The notes: generated by a model from the letters alone, not told the origin. A stretch of 64,000 bases of DNA from a bacterium (GCA_019695305.1 JAIBAG010000009.1:27508-91507); one strand, 5' to 3'. Shown: positions 28,757-38,663, counted from the stretch's first letter. A program made the numbers and translations.

Positions 28757-29860
28757 TTATAAGTTTGCAAGTTCCTTATCGGCTGTTTGATAGATAGACG
28801 ATTCTTTATCACCCACCAAATTTTTGGCTGCTTCTAAAGCCGCACGGGCTTCTTCTTTTTTACCTTCGCTCTTAAGCACAATGCCATTGTAAAGCGATAA
28901 ATTTGCCGTTACTTTTTTATCGTGATGTGGATCCATTTTTTGTGTGGTTTCTAAATACTTACGGGCTTCAACATATTTTTGCTGTTTAATAAGTCCAGCC
29001 AGTAAATAATAATTTGACTGAAACTGGTAATAAGAATTGCATTTGTGACTGTCACAAAAACTCATAAAATCCTGATAGGCAGCCTCCGATTCCGCATATG
29101 CCTTACCACGATATGCATATTTAATTTTTGAAAACCGAAACTGCGGATTATTGGGATATTTGGCAATAAGAGGTTCTAAATATTTTTTAGTTTGTGTGTA
29201 ATCTTTTTTAGATTCGCCAAAAATATAAGTAAGCAAAAATTGGGCATCGGCCTGATAAATATTAGAATTATTAGCGGTTTGGTTTAGTTGCGATATGCCC
29301 TTTTGCTCATTACCCGAAATTCCCATAATACCCGTTAAAAACTTAAGCCCAGGAGGAATATTGGCAGCAAAATAATTAAATGAGCCAATGGCCAAATAGG
29401 CATCGTAACGGCTAGGATCCTTTTCTATGGCTTCTTCCATATGCTTTTTACATTTTTTAAGAATAAGCCCTGCGCGCGATTTTTTATCTAAATCAATCCA
29501 TTTACGCGCCAAATACAAATAGGAATTTCCCAAGTTGATCATTTTATCAATATTGTTCTGGTCTTTATCCCATTGATGAAAAGCCAAATCATTGGCCCTT
29601 TTATAATCAGCTAAAATTTGAGTATCGTTTGCTCCTCTTAAGTTATTGACTTGGTCTTCCCAATCACCAATGGTTCCTTTGACAATATAACCCACAGGAT
29701 CATCGGGATGAGCCCCTATATATTGGTTAATAGCGGCTTTAGCCTCAGACGTTTGTGCATTATAAGCCGCATCGATGGCTCTCTGTAAGGTAGGATCCAC
29801 ACCGGCCTGAACGGCTGACGATATAAAAATAAATGATACTACCAACCAAACTTTTTTCAT
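28757..29860 (-). CDS. Periplasmic TPR-repeat protein
   Basis: The start at 29860 (367 aa, MKKVWLVVSFIFISSAVQAG) is chosen because it begins a clean signal peptide and has a GAGG Shine-Dalgarno about 8 bases upstream. An in-frame start further up would add 13 residues. TPR-like helices run through the mature protein, with Lys-rich, Asn-rich and Tyr-rich segments. No enzyme motif is seen. It lies 44 bases downstream of folC on the same strand. Confidence 0.75.
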   Translation of the reverse strand: MKKVWLVVSFIFISSAVQAGVDPTLQRAIDAAYNAQTSEAKAAINQYIGAHPDDPVGYIVKGTIGDWEDQVNNLRGANDTQILADYKRANDLAFHQWDKDQNNIDKMINLGNSYLYLARKWIDLDKKSRAGLILKKCKKHMEEAIEKDPSRYDAYLAIGSFNYFAANIPPGLKFLTGIMGISGNEQKGISQLNQTANNSNIYQADAQFLLTYIFGESKKDYTQTKKYLEPLIAKYPNNPQFRFSKIKYAYRGKAYAESEAAYQDFMSFCDSHKCNSYYQFQSNYYLLAGLIKQQKYVEARKYLETTQKMDPHHDKKVTANLSLYNGIVLKSEGKKEEARAALEAAKNLVGDKESSIYQTADKELANL

Positions 29861-29904
29861 AAAGACCTCGCTTCCTTTAAGTAGGGTATCAACAACCATT
29901 AACT

Positions 29905-31128
29905 TTAAACATTAATAGTTTTTAAGGCTTGTTTAAACTGGGCTACCAGATACAGCGACCCTGTAATGATAATGTGATCGGATTGAGAATAAGACTCAAG
30001 CCATTTTTTTAAATAAATCTCTTGAAGATTAAGTACTTTTATATCTGCTCCAAGCTCTTGAGACAGGCGCTTGGCTTCTTTCTGTAACGTTTCAAGAGGG
30101 TACATACGATTGGTTTCAAAATAAACCAATGTTAAGGACAAAACATGGGGTAATAATAAACCCGCCAAGTGTGAAAGAGGCCTGTCGGATAGACAACCAA
30201 AAAAGGCATGAAACTTGTAGGGGTTAGTTTTCAAAAATGTGACTAAACTTAAAATACCCTCTTCATTATGCGCTCCATCCACCACAATTTGGGGTTTATT
30301 ATAAACCGTCTCCAAACGACCTTCAATATGGGCGTTTTGAAGTCCAGCGGCTATGGCTTGTGACGATATGGCAAAACCTAAAGAATTGAGGGAATGAATA
30401 ATACCCACTGCCAGAGCCGCATTACGCTTTTGATGCTCACCCTCAAGCCCCAAGGGAAGCTCCTCTACAAAATGAAGTATATTTTTATCTATTTGATGAA
30501 AAATAGCTCTGCAAGACTGGCAATGCTTCTTAAGAACTGGAAGAAGATGCATGTTATCAATACCAGTCCAAACCTCTCCCCCCTTAATGATTTGCATTTT
30601 TTCTATCAGAATTTTTTCTAAAGTGTTTCCCAAATAGTGTTCATGGTCCATGGCCACCGTAGTAATGGCACTTACTAAGGGAGTAACCACATTAGTGGCA
30701 TCCCAACGTCCACCAAGCCCCGTTTCTAAAATAGCAATATCCACCTGACGTTCGGCAAAATACAAAAACATGATGAGAATAATCCATTCAAAATAAGTGT
30801 GTTTTTTTAGCCCTACTTTTTGTTTTAACAATTGATGTAAGCGCGCAAAATCTTCCTCCGAAATCCAAGTTCCGTTTATTTGAATGCGCTCACGTACCGA
30901 TTGAATGTGGGGCGAAAGTGTCAGTCCCGTTTTGTATCCTGCTTCAATCAGCATTTGGGCCACAAAGGTACAGGTAGATCCTTTACCGTTAGTACCTGCT
31001 ATATGCACCGATTGAAACGAACGCTGAGGATTTCCAAATAGATGAAGTGTATTGAGTATAGTATCAAGGCCCGGATGTATGCCGTTTTTTTGTAATAATT
31101 CTAAATCGTAGATAATAAAAGAATCCAT
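29905..31128 (-). CDS. folC: Folylpolyglutamate synthase / dihydrofolate synthase
   Basis: This 407-aa Mur-ligase-fold enzyme has the ATP-binding loop GTNGKGS at residues 45-51, the LSPHIQSVRERI motif, and ETGLGGRWDATNVV. FolC adds glutamate to (dihydro)folate in the cytosol. It starts directly after the stop of the RsbU-type gene (1 base apart), so it is co-transcribed with the signalling operon. The link is probably organisational only. Confidence 0.95.
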   Translation of the reverse strand: MDSFIIYDLELLQKNGIHPGLDTILNTLHLFGNPQRSFQSVHIAGTNGKGSTCTFVAQMLIEAGYKTGLTLSPHIQSVRERIQINGTWISEEDFARLHQLLKQKVGLKKHTYFEWIILIMFLYFAERQVDIAILETGLGGRWDATNVVTPLVSAITTVAMDHEHYLGNTLEKILIEKMQIIKGGEVWTGIDNMHLLPVLKKHCQSCRAIFHQIDKNILHFVEELPLGLEGEHQKRNAALAVGIIHSLNSLGFAISSQAIAAGLQNAHIEGRLETVYNKPQIVVDGAHNEEGILSLVTFLKTNPYKFHAFFGCLSDRPLSHLAGLLLPHVLSLTLVYFETNRMYPLETLQKEAKRLSQELGADIKVLNLQEIYLKKWLESYSQSDHIIITGSLYLVAQFKQALKTINV

Positions 31129-31129
31129 C

Positions 31130-32815
31130 TTACTTAAGAGTCATAATAAGTGCCGATGCATCATCGGCGCGTTTTTGACCTAAAGAAAACTGTTTGGAGC
31201 TTTCCATCAAATATTCCACATTGTGCGAGGCATGATCAAAAGAAGACAATTGAAATGAGGAGGCCAAACGATTAAGCCCATAACGTTCGTTGTGCCCGTT
31301 AGCACACTCAATAATACCATCGGTATAAAATAAAACTGAATCCTGCTTACGAAGAACAATTTCTATGGCCTTATATTCTTCGGAAGGCACAATACCTAAA
31401 GCAACGCCAGCTTCCTCATAACCGGCTATTGGCCACACCTTGCCATCACGTTTAATAAGCGGGAAAAAGTGACCAGCCGAAGCCACCGACAAGGTAGCAT
31501 ACGAATGATGATAAACTGCTAACACCATAGTAATAAATTGATCGGACTTATATAAATCGTTGTAGAGCGAGGTATTAAGCAGCGAGAGAATTTTTTCCGG
31601 CTTTTTCTCCTGTAACAAAATGGCCTTCATCTGACTTCTAAAATTGGCCATGGTAAGAGATGCGGCCAAGTTATGCCCCGACACATCGGCCATCACCAGC
31701 ACTGTTTCTTCGTCGTTTAAACGAATCACATCATAATAATCGCCACCTATCTCAAGTGCTGTATCACACTGGCCATGCACTTCTAAATCGGGAAATGGAG
31801 GAAACGCGCGTGGCAAATAATGTTCATGAATTTTACCGGCAATTTCAAATTCGTGTTTTAAACTTTCGGCTTCGGTGGCTCGCACCAACAAATTTTTTAA
31901 ATACAAACAAGCTGCTGCCTGATTAGCAATAGCTGTTAAAAGCAAAAGATCCTTTTTTGTAAAAGCCTTTCCGTCACGCCTGTCGGTCATATTAATAACA
32001 CCCACCGATTCAAGCTGTTTGGTTTCGGGGGCATGATAAAAAAGAGGTGCCGAAATAAACGAATGGGTTTTGTATTTTTTCTTTTTTTCCCAACCCGACT
32101 GATTTTTTTTGATATCCGCAATAAGGCATGGCTTTTGGTGTTTAAACACATAACCGGCAATCCCTTCACCAGGGCGAACTTCCACCGATCCAACCTTGGA
32201 AAGTCCACGACTTGCTGCCAGTTTTAGCTTACGAGCACTAGCATCGTATAAAAGAATAGATGCCTTAAGAGCACCAAAAACGTCGGCCGCTCTTTCTAAA
32301 ATAAGCTGATATATCATGGAGGGGTCTTCTGTAGATAAAAGGCGGCTGCTCATTTCTAAAATAAAATTTAAATCACGTAGTTTAGGATCAAGCCCAATAA
32401 AAGCACGGCTTAATGTTAACACATTTCCTTTTTTACTCTTTTTATAGTGAACCGTATCCACCAGTTGACGCATCAAAAAAACACCTCTCCCCGATTCAAG
32501 CATGTTTTTAAAATCGGGGGCTTTAACTTTTGTTACATTAAAGCCAGGCCCGTGATCGGTAATAAAAAGAGTAATCCCTTTAGCAGTCAGCTCAATTTTC
32601 ACATCTACTTTTTTATTCTTTTCCAGTTCTCTGGCATGACGAATGGCATTGCCCACTCCTTCGGCATAGGCCAGTTTAAGATCGGATACAAATTGGTTGG
32701 AAAGATGTGAGCTAGCGCCTTTTTTACGCAAACTTGAAAAAGCGCGATCAAAACTAGGCAACATGTCCCCTTCGCGGCGAACAGAAAAACTAACCTGAAT
32801 GGTACTATTTTTCAT
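31130..32815 (-). CDS. RsbW-like kinase + GAF + RsbU/SpoIIE phosphatase fusion
   Basis: Three domains are seen in 561 aa. The first is an N-terminal GHKL/RsbW-type ATPase (about 1-130) with the N-box EGVGNAIRHA, DHGPGF and GRGVFLMRQLVD. A GAF sensor (about 140-310) follows. The C-terminal PP2C/SpoIIE phosphatase (about 335-560) has GGDYYDVI, MADVSGHN and YTDGIIE. One protein thus holds both the anti-sigma kinase and the opposing phosphatase of a partner-switching system. Its likely substrate, the STAS protein, is the overlapping upstream gene (4 bases). No cognate sigma factor is in the window. Confidence 0.88.
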   Translation of the reverse strand: MKNSTIQVSFSVRREGDMLPSFDRAFSSLRKKGASSHLSNQFVSDLKLAYAEGVGNAIRHARELEKNKKVDVKIELTAKGITLFITDHGPGFNVTKVKAPDFKNMLESGRGVFLMRQLVDTVHYKKSKKGNVLTLSRAFIGLDPKLRDLNFILEMSSRLLSTEDPSMIYQLILERAADVFGALKASILLYDASARKLKLAASRGLSKVGSVEVRPGEGIAGYVFKHQKPCLIADIKKNQSGWEKKKKYKTHSFISAPLFYHAPETKQLESVGVINMTDRRDGKAFTKKDLLLLTAIANQAAACLYLKNLLVRATEAESLKHEFEIAGKIHEHYLPRAFPPFPDLEVHGQCDTALEIGGDYYDVIRLNDEETVLVMADVSGHNLAASLTMANFRSQMKAILLQEKKPEKILSLLNTSLYNDLYKSDQFITMVLAVYHHSYATLSVASAGHFFPLIKRDGKVWPIAGYEEAGVALGIVPSEEYKAIEIVLRKQDSVLFYTDGIIECANGHNERYGLNRLASSFQLSSFDHASHNVEYLMESSKQFSLGQKRADDASALIMTLK

Positions 32816-33150
32816 GAAGGATAGGAACTTACAGCTTCATCCACACTGGGGTATATCTGAAATACCTTATCAAGACGTGTAATTTGCAAAATGGATTTCA
32901 CTTCCTCGCAGGGAGAAGCAATTTTAAGATCCCCGTTTTTTTGTCTTAACGTGCGCGACAGCCCAACAAAAGCACCCAAACAAGTACTGTCGATAAAATC
33001 TACTGCATTTAAATCGAGTACCAATTGCTTGGTATCGGTAGGAATGAGTTTATTTATTTCCTCCTTCAGCTTTGCCTGTTTACCAATTTCAAGTGAACCG
33101 GAAAGAGAAATAATAACAACATCGTTTTTACGAATATGAGAAGTAATCAT
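32812..33150 (-). CDS. STAS-domain anti-sigma factor antagonist
   Basis: This 112-aa single STAS domain carries the phosphorylation-site region NAVDFIDSTCLGAFVGLSR, where SpoIIAA/RsbV proteins have D-S-S/T-G-L-G. Phosphorylation of the Ser or Thr normally releases it from the kinase partner. The gene overlaps the RsbW/RsbU fusion by 4 bases (ATGA), which fits a two-protein switch. Confidence 0.9.
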   Translation of the reverse strand: MITSHIRKNDVVIISLSGSLEIGKQAKLKEEINKLIPTDTKQLVLDLNAVDFIDSTCLGAFVGLSRTLRQKNGDLKIASPCEEVKSILQITRLDKVFQIYPSVDEAVSSYPS

Positions 33151-33158
33151 AATTGATG

Positions 33159-34538
33159 TTAATGAGCCAGACCGTACTGTTTAATTTTACGATAAAGAGT
33201 GGCCTGACCAATATTTAGTTTTTTTGCCACAATGGCCACATTGCCCTGAAATTTCATCATGGCCACTTCAATAGCCTGACGTTCTAAATCATCTAGCGGA
33301 ATTACCGACTGTTCTTCAATTAAACCAGGGCGCGATAAATCGTTGAAGCTAATAGAACAGCGTACTTTTTGAATGTTTTTAGGTAAAAACTTAAGCTTAA
33401 CCTGCGAATCGTTATTAAGCACCACAACACGTTCAATGGTATTTTCTAATTCGCGCACATTGCCGGGCCAATCGTAATTGATCAGCGCTTCCAAAGCATC
33501 ACTGGCAAAATCTAAAAAGATTTTGTCGTTTTTAGCCGAATAATATTCTAAAAAGTGTTGAGCTAATAAGGGAATATCGTCACGACGTTCTTTAAGCGAA
33601 GGAATATTGATATTCACAACATTTAAGCGATAAAATAAATCTTCTCGGAATTGCCCACTTTGAATATGCTGCTGCAAATTGCGGTTGGTAGCGGCAATAA
33701 TACGGACATCCACATCAATTTTTTGTGTGCCACCAATGCGCATAAAACTTCTTTCCTGTAACACACGCAGTAATTTTACCTGAAGCAATGGATCCATTTC
33801 GCTAATTTCGTCCATAAAGAGAGTTCCCTTATGGGCAGCTTCAAAACTGCCATTATAGCGCTTATGCGCTCCGGTAAATGCACCTTTTTCATGTCCAAAT
33901 AATTCGTTTTCCAACAAATCACGCGGTATAGCACCACAATTAAGATCTACAAAACGATTACCAGCACGCTCGGAGCGCTTATGAATAGCTTTTGCGACTA
34001 GTTCCTTACCTGTACCCGATTCACCTGTAATAAGAACCGTAGCATTTGATTTAGCAACTGCCGTAATCATCTTAAAATTTTCCTGCATGGCCTCGCTTTG
34101 GCCCACCATGCCTTCAAAACGTGCACTTTTACCATCGTCGGAATGCAGTAAATAAACCCGGCGTGTCATGTGGTACATTTTTACTGCATGCGCTACCACT
34201 TTTTTAATTTTATCTTTAGAAGCTTCTTTATGAACAAATTCACTAATACCCGTTTTCATAAAAAGCACAGCATCTTCCCAAGAACCAGAGTCGGAAAAAA
34301 CTACAATAGGGATAAGATCGTTAATATTTTTAATGTCTAAAACAAAATTAACAGCCGACTCCTGATCATCTTTACCCACACAAAAAAGAATAAGGTCAAA
34401 ATCCTTCTTTTTAACTTCGCGCAACAATTCTTCAGCTTTTAAAATTTCGAGCTTGTAATTCTCTTTTTTAAAAAGAGTATTTAAAAAATCAACACCCTGT
34501 TTATAATTTCCTGATATGGCAATAGTTTCTTTATTCAT
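33159..34538 (-). CDS. Sigma-54 activator with degenerate receiver domain
   Basis: This 459-aa protein of NtrC type has an AAA+ domain with Walker A GESGTGKE, the sigma-54 contact loop GAFTGA, Walker B LFMDEISE, and a Fis-type HTH at the C-terminus (VAIVAKKLNIGQATLYRKIK). The N-terminal receiver-like domain has lost the acidic pocket (AISGNYKQG) and has Cys53 where the phospho-Asp should be, so it cannot be controlled by phosphorylation in the usual way. It is the third of three tandem activators. Control may come from ligand or protein binding. Confidence 0.9.
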   Translation of the reverse strand: MNKETIAISGNYKQGVDFLNTLFKKENYKLEILKAEELLREVKKKDFDLILFCVGKDDQESAVNFVLDIKNINDLIPIVVFSDSGSWEDAVLFMKTGISEFVHKEASKDKIKKVVAHAVKMYHMTRRVYLLHSDDGKSARFEGMVGQSEAMQENFKMITAVAKSNATVLITGESGTGKELVAKAIHKRSERAGNRFVDLNCGAIPRDLLENELFGHEKGAFTGAHKRYNGSFEAAHKGTLFMDEISEMDPLLQVKLLRVLQERSFMRIGGTQKIDVDVRIIAATNRNLQQHIQSGQFREDLFYRLNVVNINIPSLKERRDDIPLLAQHFLEYYSAKNDKIFLDFASDALEALINYDWPGNVRELENTIERVVVLNNDSQVKLKFLPKNIQKVRCSISFNDLSRPGLIEEQSVIPLDDLERQAIEVAMMKFQGNVAIVAKKLNIGQATLYRKIKQYGLAH

Positions 34539-34553
34539 AAATTAGCTCAAAAC

Positions 34554-35948
34554 CTAATCCAACTTGGCCTCAATACGGTATTTTCGTAGTATTTTTCTAA
34601 AATTACTACGATCCATCCCTGCTTTATCGGCCGCTGCCGTAATATTACCGCCCGTTTTTTGCAAGAGACTGATGATATAAGAACGATTAAAAATGTTCAA
34701 CGCCCTTTTCTTGGCTTCTTTATAGTCAAAATCGGATAAATCCTCATCGGAAGAAGGAGCCTTGTAAAAAGACGACGACAAAATTTTTGCTGGCAAATTT
34801 TTAGCTGTAATAATTGACGTGTGCGATAACACAATTGTACGCTCAATCACGTTTTCAAGCTCACGCACATTGCCAGGCCATGCATAGTTTTGTAGGGCCT
34901 GCAAAGCATCCACCGAAAATGATTCCACTTTATTGGGCGTACGAGACCCGTAACTGCGTAAAAAATGATAGCTCAGTGGAATAATATCTTCAGTACGCTC
35001 ACGCAAGGGAGGAAGCGTGATATTGATAACGTTTAAACGATAGAATAAATCTTCTCTAAAAAGTCCTTGGCTAATTAGGGCCGTTAAATCGCGATTAGTA
35101 GCCGCCATAATACGCACATCAACAAAACGAGATTCATTATCACCAACACGCCTAATTTCGCCTTCCTGCAATACACGCAACAATTTTACCTGGGTAGAGA
35201 GAGTAAGTTCACCAATTTCATCTAAAAAAACTGTACCACCATTTGCGGCCTCAAATAAACCCTGTTTGTCATTGGCAGCGCCCGTAAATGAACCTCTCAT
35301 ATAACCAAATAATTCCGACTCCAAAAGAGATTCGGGCATGGCGGCACAATTAATCACCACAAAGGGTTTATCTTTTCGGCTACCATGCTTATGCAACGCT
35401 TTAGCCACCAATTCTTTACCAGTGCCCGACTCACCCAAAATCAATACAGAACTTTCGCTTGAAGCCACTTGGGTGAGCATTTCAAACAATAATTTCATTT
35501 TGGGCGACTGCCCAATAATACCTTCAAAATGAGGTGGCTCTCCACGTAACGCTTTGGCCTGCGCTTCTTTAACCAGTTTAAATTTTTCAAGAGCATGGCG
35601 CAAACATGCCGCCACTTTTTCGTTATTATCAAAAGGTTTGGTTAAATAATCGAAGGCTCCCATCTTAAGAGAGGTAACAGCCAACTCTACCGACGACATA
35701 GAAGAAATAGCAACAAACTCGGGAGGAACTGGCAAATTACGTGTCCATTCCAAAAGCTGTAAACCAGAAAAACGCGGCAATGAAATTTCGGACACCAATA
35801 CACGATAGCGGTTTTTTTCAAGAAACCCCAAGGCTTCATGACCCGTTTCGGTAGAATGAAAACTAAAGTTGCTGGATCGGGCCACGTTTTCTATAGCAGC
35901 CCGCAATTGAGGATCGTTATCCACAATCAAGATATCATAAATTTGCAT
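34554..35948 (-). CDS. Sigma-54 activator with Glu in place of the phospho-Asp
   Basis: This 464-aa NtrC-type protein has a receiver whose pocket is partly kept (IVDNDP), but the phospho-acceptor position is Glu54 (VSEISLP). That change often mimics the phosphorylated state. The AAA+ domain has GESGTGKE, GSFTGA (a variant of GAFTGA) and VFLDEIGE. The C-terminal Fis-type HTH is NITAAADKAGMDRSNFRKIL. It lies between two related activators, with gaps of 15 and 14 bases, and has no Shine-Dalgarno. Confidence 0.9.
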   Translation of the reverse strand: MQIYDILIVDNDPQLRAAIENVARSSNFSFHSTETGHEALGFLEKNRYRVLVSEISLPRFSGLQLLEWTRNLPVPPEFVAISSMSSVELAVTSLKMGAFDYLTKPFDNNEKVAACLRHALEKFKLVKEAQAKALRGEPPHFEGIIGQSPKMKLLFEMLTQVASSESSVLILGESGTGKELVAKALHKHGSRKDKPFVVINCAAMPESLLESELFGYMRGSFTGAANDKQGLFEAANGGTVFLDEIGELTLSTQVKLLRVLQEGEIRRVGDNESRFVDVRIMAATNRDLTALISQGLFREDLFYRLNVINITLPPLRERTEDIIPLSYHFLRSYGSRTPNKVESFSVDALQALQNYAWPGNVRELENVIERTIVLSHTSIITAKNLPAKILSSSFYKAPSSDEDLSDFDYKEAKKRALNIFNRSYIISLLQKTGGNITAAADKAGMDRSNFRKILRKYRIEAKLD

Positions 35949-35962
35949 ATTTGCAGGCCCGA

Positions 35963-37348
35963 TTAATTGATATATTTTTCAAGACGTTTCTTTTTAATTT
36001 TTTCAACCAAAGTGGTGCGATTGAGTTTTAATAAATGTGCCGCCTTGTTTTTGTTCCAACCTGTTTTTTCAAGCGCTTTTAAAATGAGTGTATTCTCAAA
36101 ATCATTTACGGCATTTTTAAGTGAAATACCGGCATCGGGTATATGAAGCCCCGAATTTTTAAAAATAGTGTCGCTCACTTGCTGAAATTTTTCGGGCAAA
36201 TCGTTGATAACAATTTCCTGCCCTGGTTTTAAAACACATAAACGTTCTACTGTATTTTCAAGCTCTCTAATATTACCCGGCCACTTGTAGTTCATAAACA
36301 AACTCATCACTTCCTGATTAATAACCGGCGCAGGGGATTGCGACGCTTGAGCATAGGCATGCATAAAATGATCTACCAAAATAGGAATATCACAAACGCG
36401 CTGACGCAAAGCCGGCACGGTAAGTGGAATAACATTAAGGCGATAAAATAAATCTTCTCTAAACTCTCCTTTAGCTACCATTTCTTCCAAATTACGATTG
36501 GTGGCAGCAATAACACGCACATCTACTTCTACCGTTTTAGTAGAGCCCACTGGTTCAAATTTTTTCTCCTGCAACACACGTAAAATTTTCACCTGTAATC
36601 TCAAACTCATGTCACCAATTTCATCTAAAAAAATCGTCCCCTCGTTGGCCATTTCAAAACGTCCCATCTTGTTATGGGTAGCACCTGTAAAAGCTCCTTT
36701 AACATGTCCCAATAATTCCGATTCGAGCAAATTTTCGGGAATGGCACCACAATTTACAGGAATAAGAGGCTTGTCGGAACGGGCACTGTTGTAGTGAATA
36801 GCGCGCGCAATGAGTTCCTTACCGGTACCAGATTCACCCAAAATAAGTACGGTAGAATCGGTATCGGCTACTTTATGTACTGTTTGAAGCACTTCTTCCA
36901 GTTCTTCACTGGCACCCACAATATTATCAAAACCATAACGACTCTTTACCTGAGAGCGTAAAATACGGTTTTGCTCAACCAACTGGGTATGTTCCAATGC
37001 TTTTGCTACAATTAGTTTTACATCATCAAGTTCAAAGGGTTTGGTAATATAGTGAAAAGCCCCTGCCTTCATCGCATCCACTGCGGTTTGGATGGAGGCA
37101 TAACCTGTCATAATGATAGAAACCATATTGGGATGTAAACTTTTGGCTTCTCGCACTAAATCGATGCCATGCATATTAGGCATATTGAGGTCGGACAGCA
37201 TAAGATCAAAAGATGAATCTTTTAATTTTTCGATGGCCTGTGCGCCGTCGCCAGATGTTTCTACCAAATAACCTTCCTGGGTTAAAAACTTGGAGAGTGC
37301 TTTTACAATTACCTCTTCATCATCAACTACTAATATTCTACCTTTCAT
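35963..37348 (-). CDS. Sigma-54 activator with intact receiver (partner of the adjacent kinase)
   Basis: This 461-aa NtrC-type regulator keeps the full receiver pocket: VVDDEEV, phospho-Asp in LSDLNMP, and ITKPFE. The AAA+ domain has GESGTGKE, GAFTGA and IFLDEIGD, and the HTH is NKNKAAHLLKLNRTTLVEKI. Its start overlaps the stop of the histidine kinase gene as ATGA, so the two are an evident two-component pair. It probably drives sigma-54 promoters in response to the PAS kinase. Confidence 0.93.
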   Translation of the reverse strand: MKGRILVVDDEEVIVKALSKFLTQEGYLVETSGDGAQAIEKLKDSSFDLMLSDLNMPNMHGIDLVREAKSLHPNMVSIIMTGYASIQTAVDAMKAGAFHYITKPFELDDVKLIVAKALEHTQLVEQNRILRSQVKSRYGFDNIVGASEELEEVLQTVHKVADTDSTVLILGESGTGKELIARAIHYNSARSDKPLIPVNCGAIPENLLESELLGHVKGAFTGATHNKMGRFEMANEGTIFLDEIGDMSLRLQVKILRVLQEKKFEPVGSTKTVEVDVRVIAATNRNLEEMVAKGEFREDLFYRLNVIPLTVPALRQRVCDIPILVDHFMHAYAQASQSPAPVINQEVMSLFMNYKWPGNIRELENTVERLCVLKPGQEIVINDLPEKFQQVSDTIFKNSGLHIPDAGISLKNAVNDFENTLILKALEKTGWNKNKAAHLLKLNRTTLVEKIKKKRLEKYIN

Positions 37349-38550
37349 AACTTCTCCTTTGTTTTCTGTTTATAAACCGGGTACGTGATGATGAAAGTGG
37401 CGCCATGCCCTTCTTCGCTCACAACCGAAATAGTGCCTTCGTGTTCCTGCACAATACCATAAGTAATCGACAACCCAAGCCCTGTTCCTTCACCCTGTTT
37501 TTTTGTGGTGAAATAAGGATCAAAAATTTTACTCACATATTGTTTGGCTACACCGGGGCCATTATCGCTTACTTCCGATATCACATGCTGGCCGTCTTCG
37601 CTGGGATAAGTGCGAACAATAACTTTACCGGAATTTTTCATGGCCTGAAAAGCATTGGTAACCAAATTAAGATATACTTGTTGTAATTTGCTAAAATGAC
37701 CGCGGATCAGTGGCAAACTTTCTGCCAAATCAAATTCCATATCCATGCGCGTGCTTTTGGCCTGCACGCGAATAAGTGGCATAATACGATTGACCACGTC
37801 GTTTAAATTTACGCCCGTCATCACCTCGTCGCGGTTTTGGCGTGAAAAATCGAGCAAATCCTGAACAATTTTTTTACAACGCAATGCTGCTTCTTCAATT
37901 TCCTTCAAATCATTAAAACAACCATGTTCGGTTCCTAAATCACGCATCACCAGTTGAGCAAAAGCTAAAATTCCACCCAAAGGATTATTAATTTCGTGAG
38001 CAATACCTCCAGCCAAAGTTCCAATGGCCGCCAGTTTTTCGCTTTGCAAGAGTTGACGTTGTAATTCGCGTTCTTCGGTTACATCGCGATAATGCATCAC
38101 CACCTGGGTTTGTCCTACATCGGTTTCTAAAGGATAAGCATGTACATCATATTGACGACCCACAGGAAACGGATCGAGTGATGCCAAAGCAGGACGCGTG
38201 GTTTGAAGCGTTTCTCGCAAAGGACAATGTCCACAAGGCTTGGTAGCTCCAGCCAAGGTTTCATAACACTTCGTGCCCACCATCTGTCGCACATCAACAT
38301 GCGCACTCAAAGCAGCCGCACGGTTAGCACGACGAATCACATAGTCATCAGAAACAATAATTACGGGAGACGTAATAGCATCAAAGGTAGACTCCCACAT
38401 GTATTTGCCACGCGAGATGGTTTGAACCAATTCTTCTAATTCTTCTATTTTTTTATTTTGAAGGGCAATAAGTTCAGGGAGTTTATCGGCAGTGAGCGTT
38501 TTAAGAGACGCTTCTTGTAAAAGATTTTTATCTATAGAGCCCTGAGTCAC
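37345..38550 (-). CDS. PAS-domain sensor histidine kinase
   Basis: This 401-aa protein lacks transmembrane helices. An N-terminal coiled coil precedes a PAS domain (about 50-160) with a Cys cluster, Cys95 and then CGHC at 106-109, which could bind metal or sense redox. The HisKA domain has the phospho-His185 in HEINNP. The HATPase has NAFQAM, DNGPGV and GTGLGLSI. The start codon is GTG with a strong GGGAGG Shine-Dalgarno 4 bases upstream. It is the first gene of the signalling operon that runs through folC. Confidence 0.93.
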   Translation of the reverse strand: MTQGSIDKNLLQEASLKTLTADKLPELIALQNKKIEELEELVQTISRGKYMWESTFDAITSPVIIVSDDYVIRRANRAAALSAHVDVRQMVGTKCYETLAGATKPCGHCPLRETLQTTRPALASLDPFPVGRQYDVHAYPLETDVGQTQVVMHYRDVTEERELQRQLLQSEKLAAIGTLAGGIAHEINNPLGGILAFAQLVMRDLGTEHGCFNDLKEIEEAALRCKKIVQDLLDFSRQNRDEVMTGVNLNDVVNRIMPLIRVQAKSTRMDMEFDLAESLPLIRGHFSKLQQVYLNLVTNAFQAMKNSGKVIVRTYPSEDGQHVISEVSDNGPGVAKQYVSKIFDPYFTTKKQGEGTGLGLSITYGIVQEHEGTISVVSEEGHGATFIITYPVYKQKTKEKL

Positions 38551-38608
38551 TTTTCCTCCCCTGAAAATGAGACGGGTATAATTTTACCTGCGTTTCTCCA
38601 GGATGTCA

Positions 38609-38620
38609 TCAAAATTTTGA
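38609..38620. promoter_or_regulatory. Palindrome upstream of the histidine kinase operon
   Basis: TCAAAATTTTGA is a perfect 12-bp palindrome about 60 bases upstream of the GTG start, in a partly symmetrical context (GTCA on one side, CAC on the other). It is a plausible operator for the operon. The binding protein is unknown. Confidence 0.35.
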
Positions 38621-38631
38621 CACCTGCGCTC

Positions 38632-38663
38632 AAAAAAAACCCCCGGGAGTACCGGGGGTTTTT
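38632..38663 (-). terminator. Rho-independent terminator of carD
   Basis: The GC-rich stem CCCCCGG / CCGGGGG with a 5-base loop is flanked by eight A on the left and five T on the right. Leftward transcripts from carD (stop at 38680) would end in a U-run. The symmetry means it could also act on the other strand. Confidence 0.88.
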
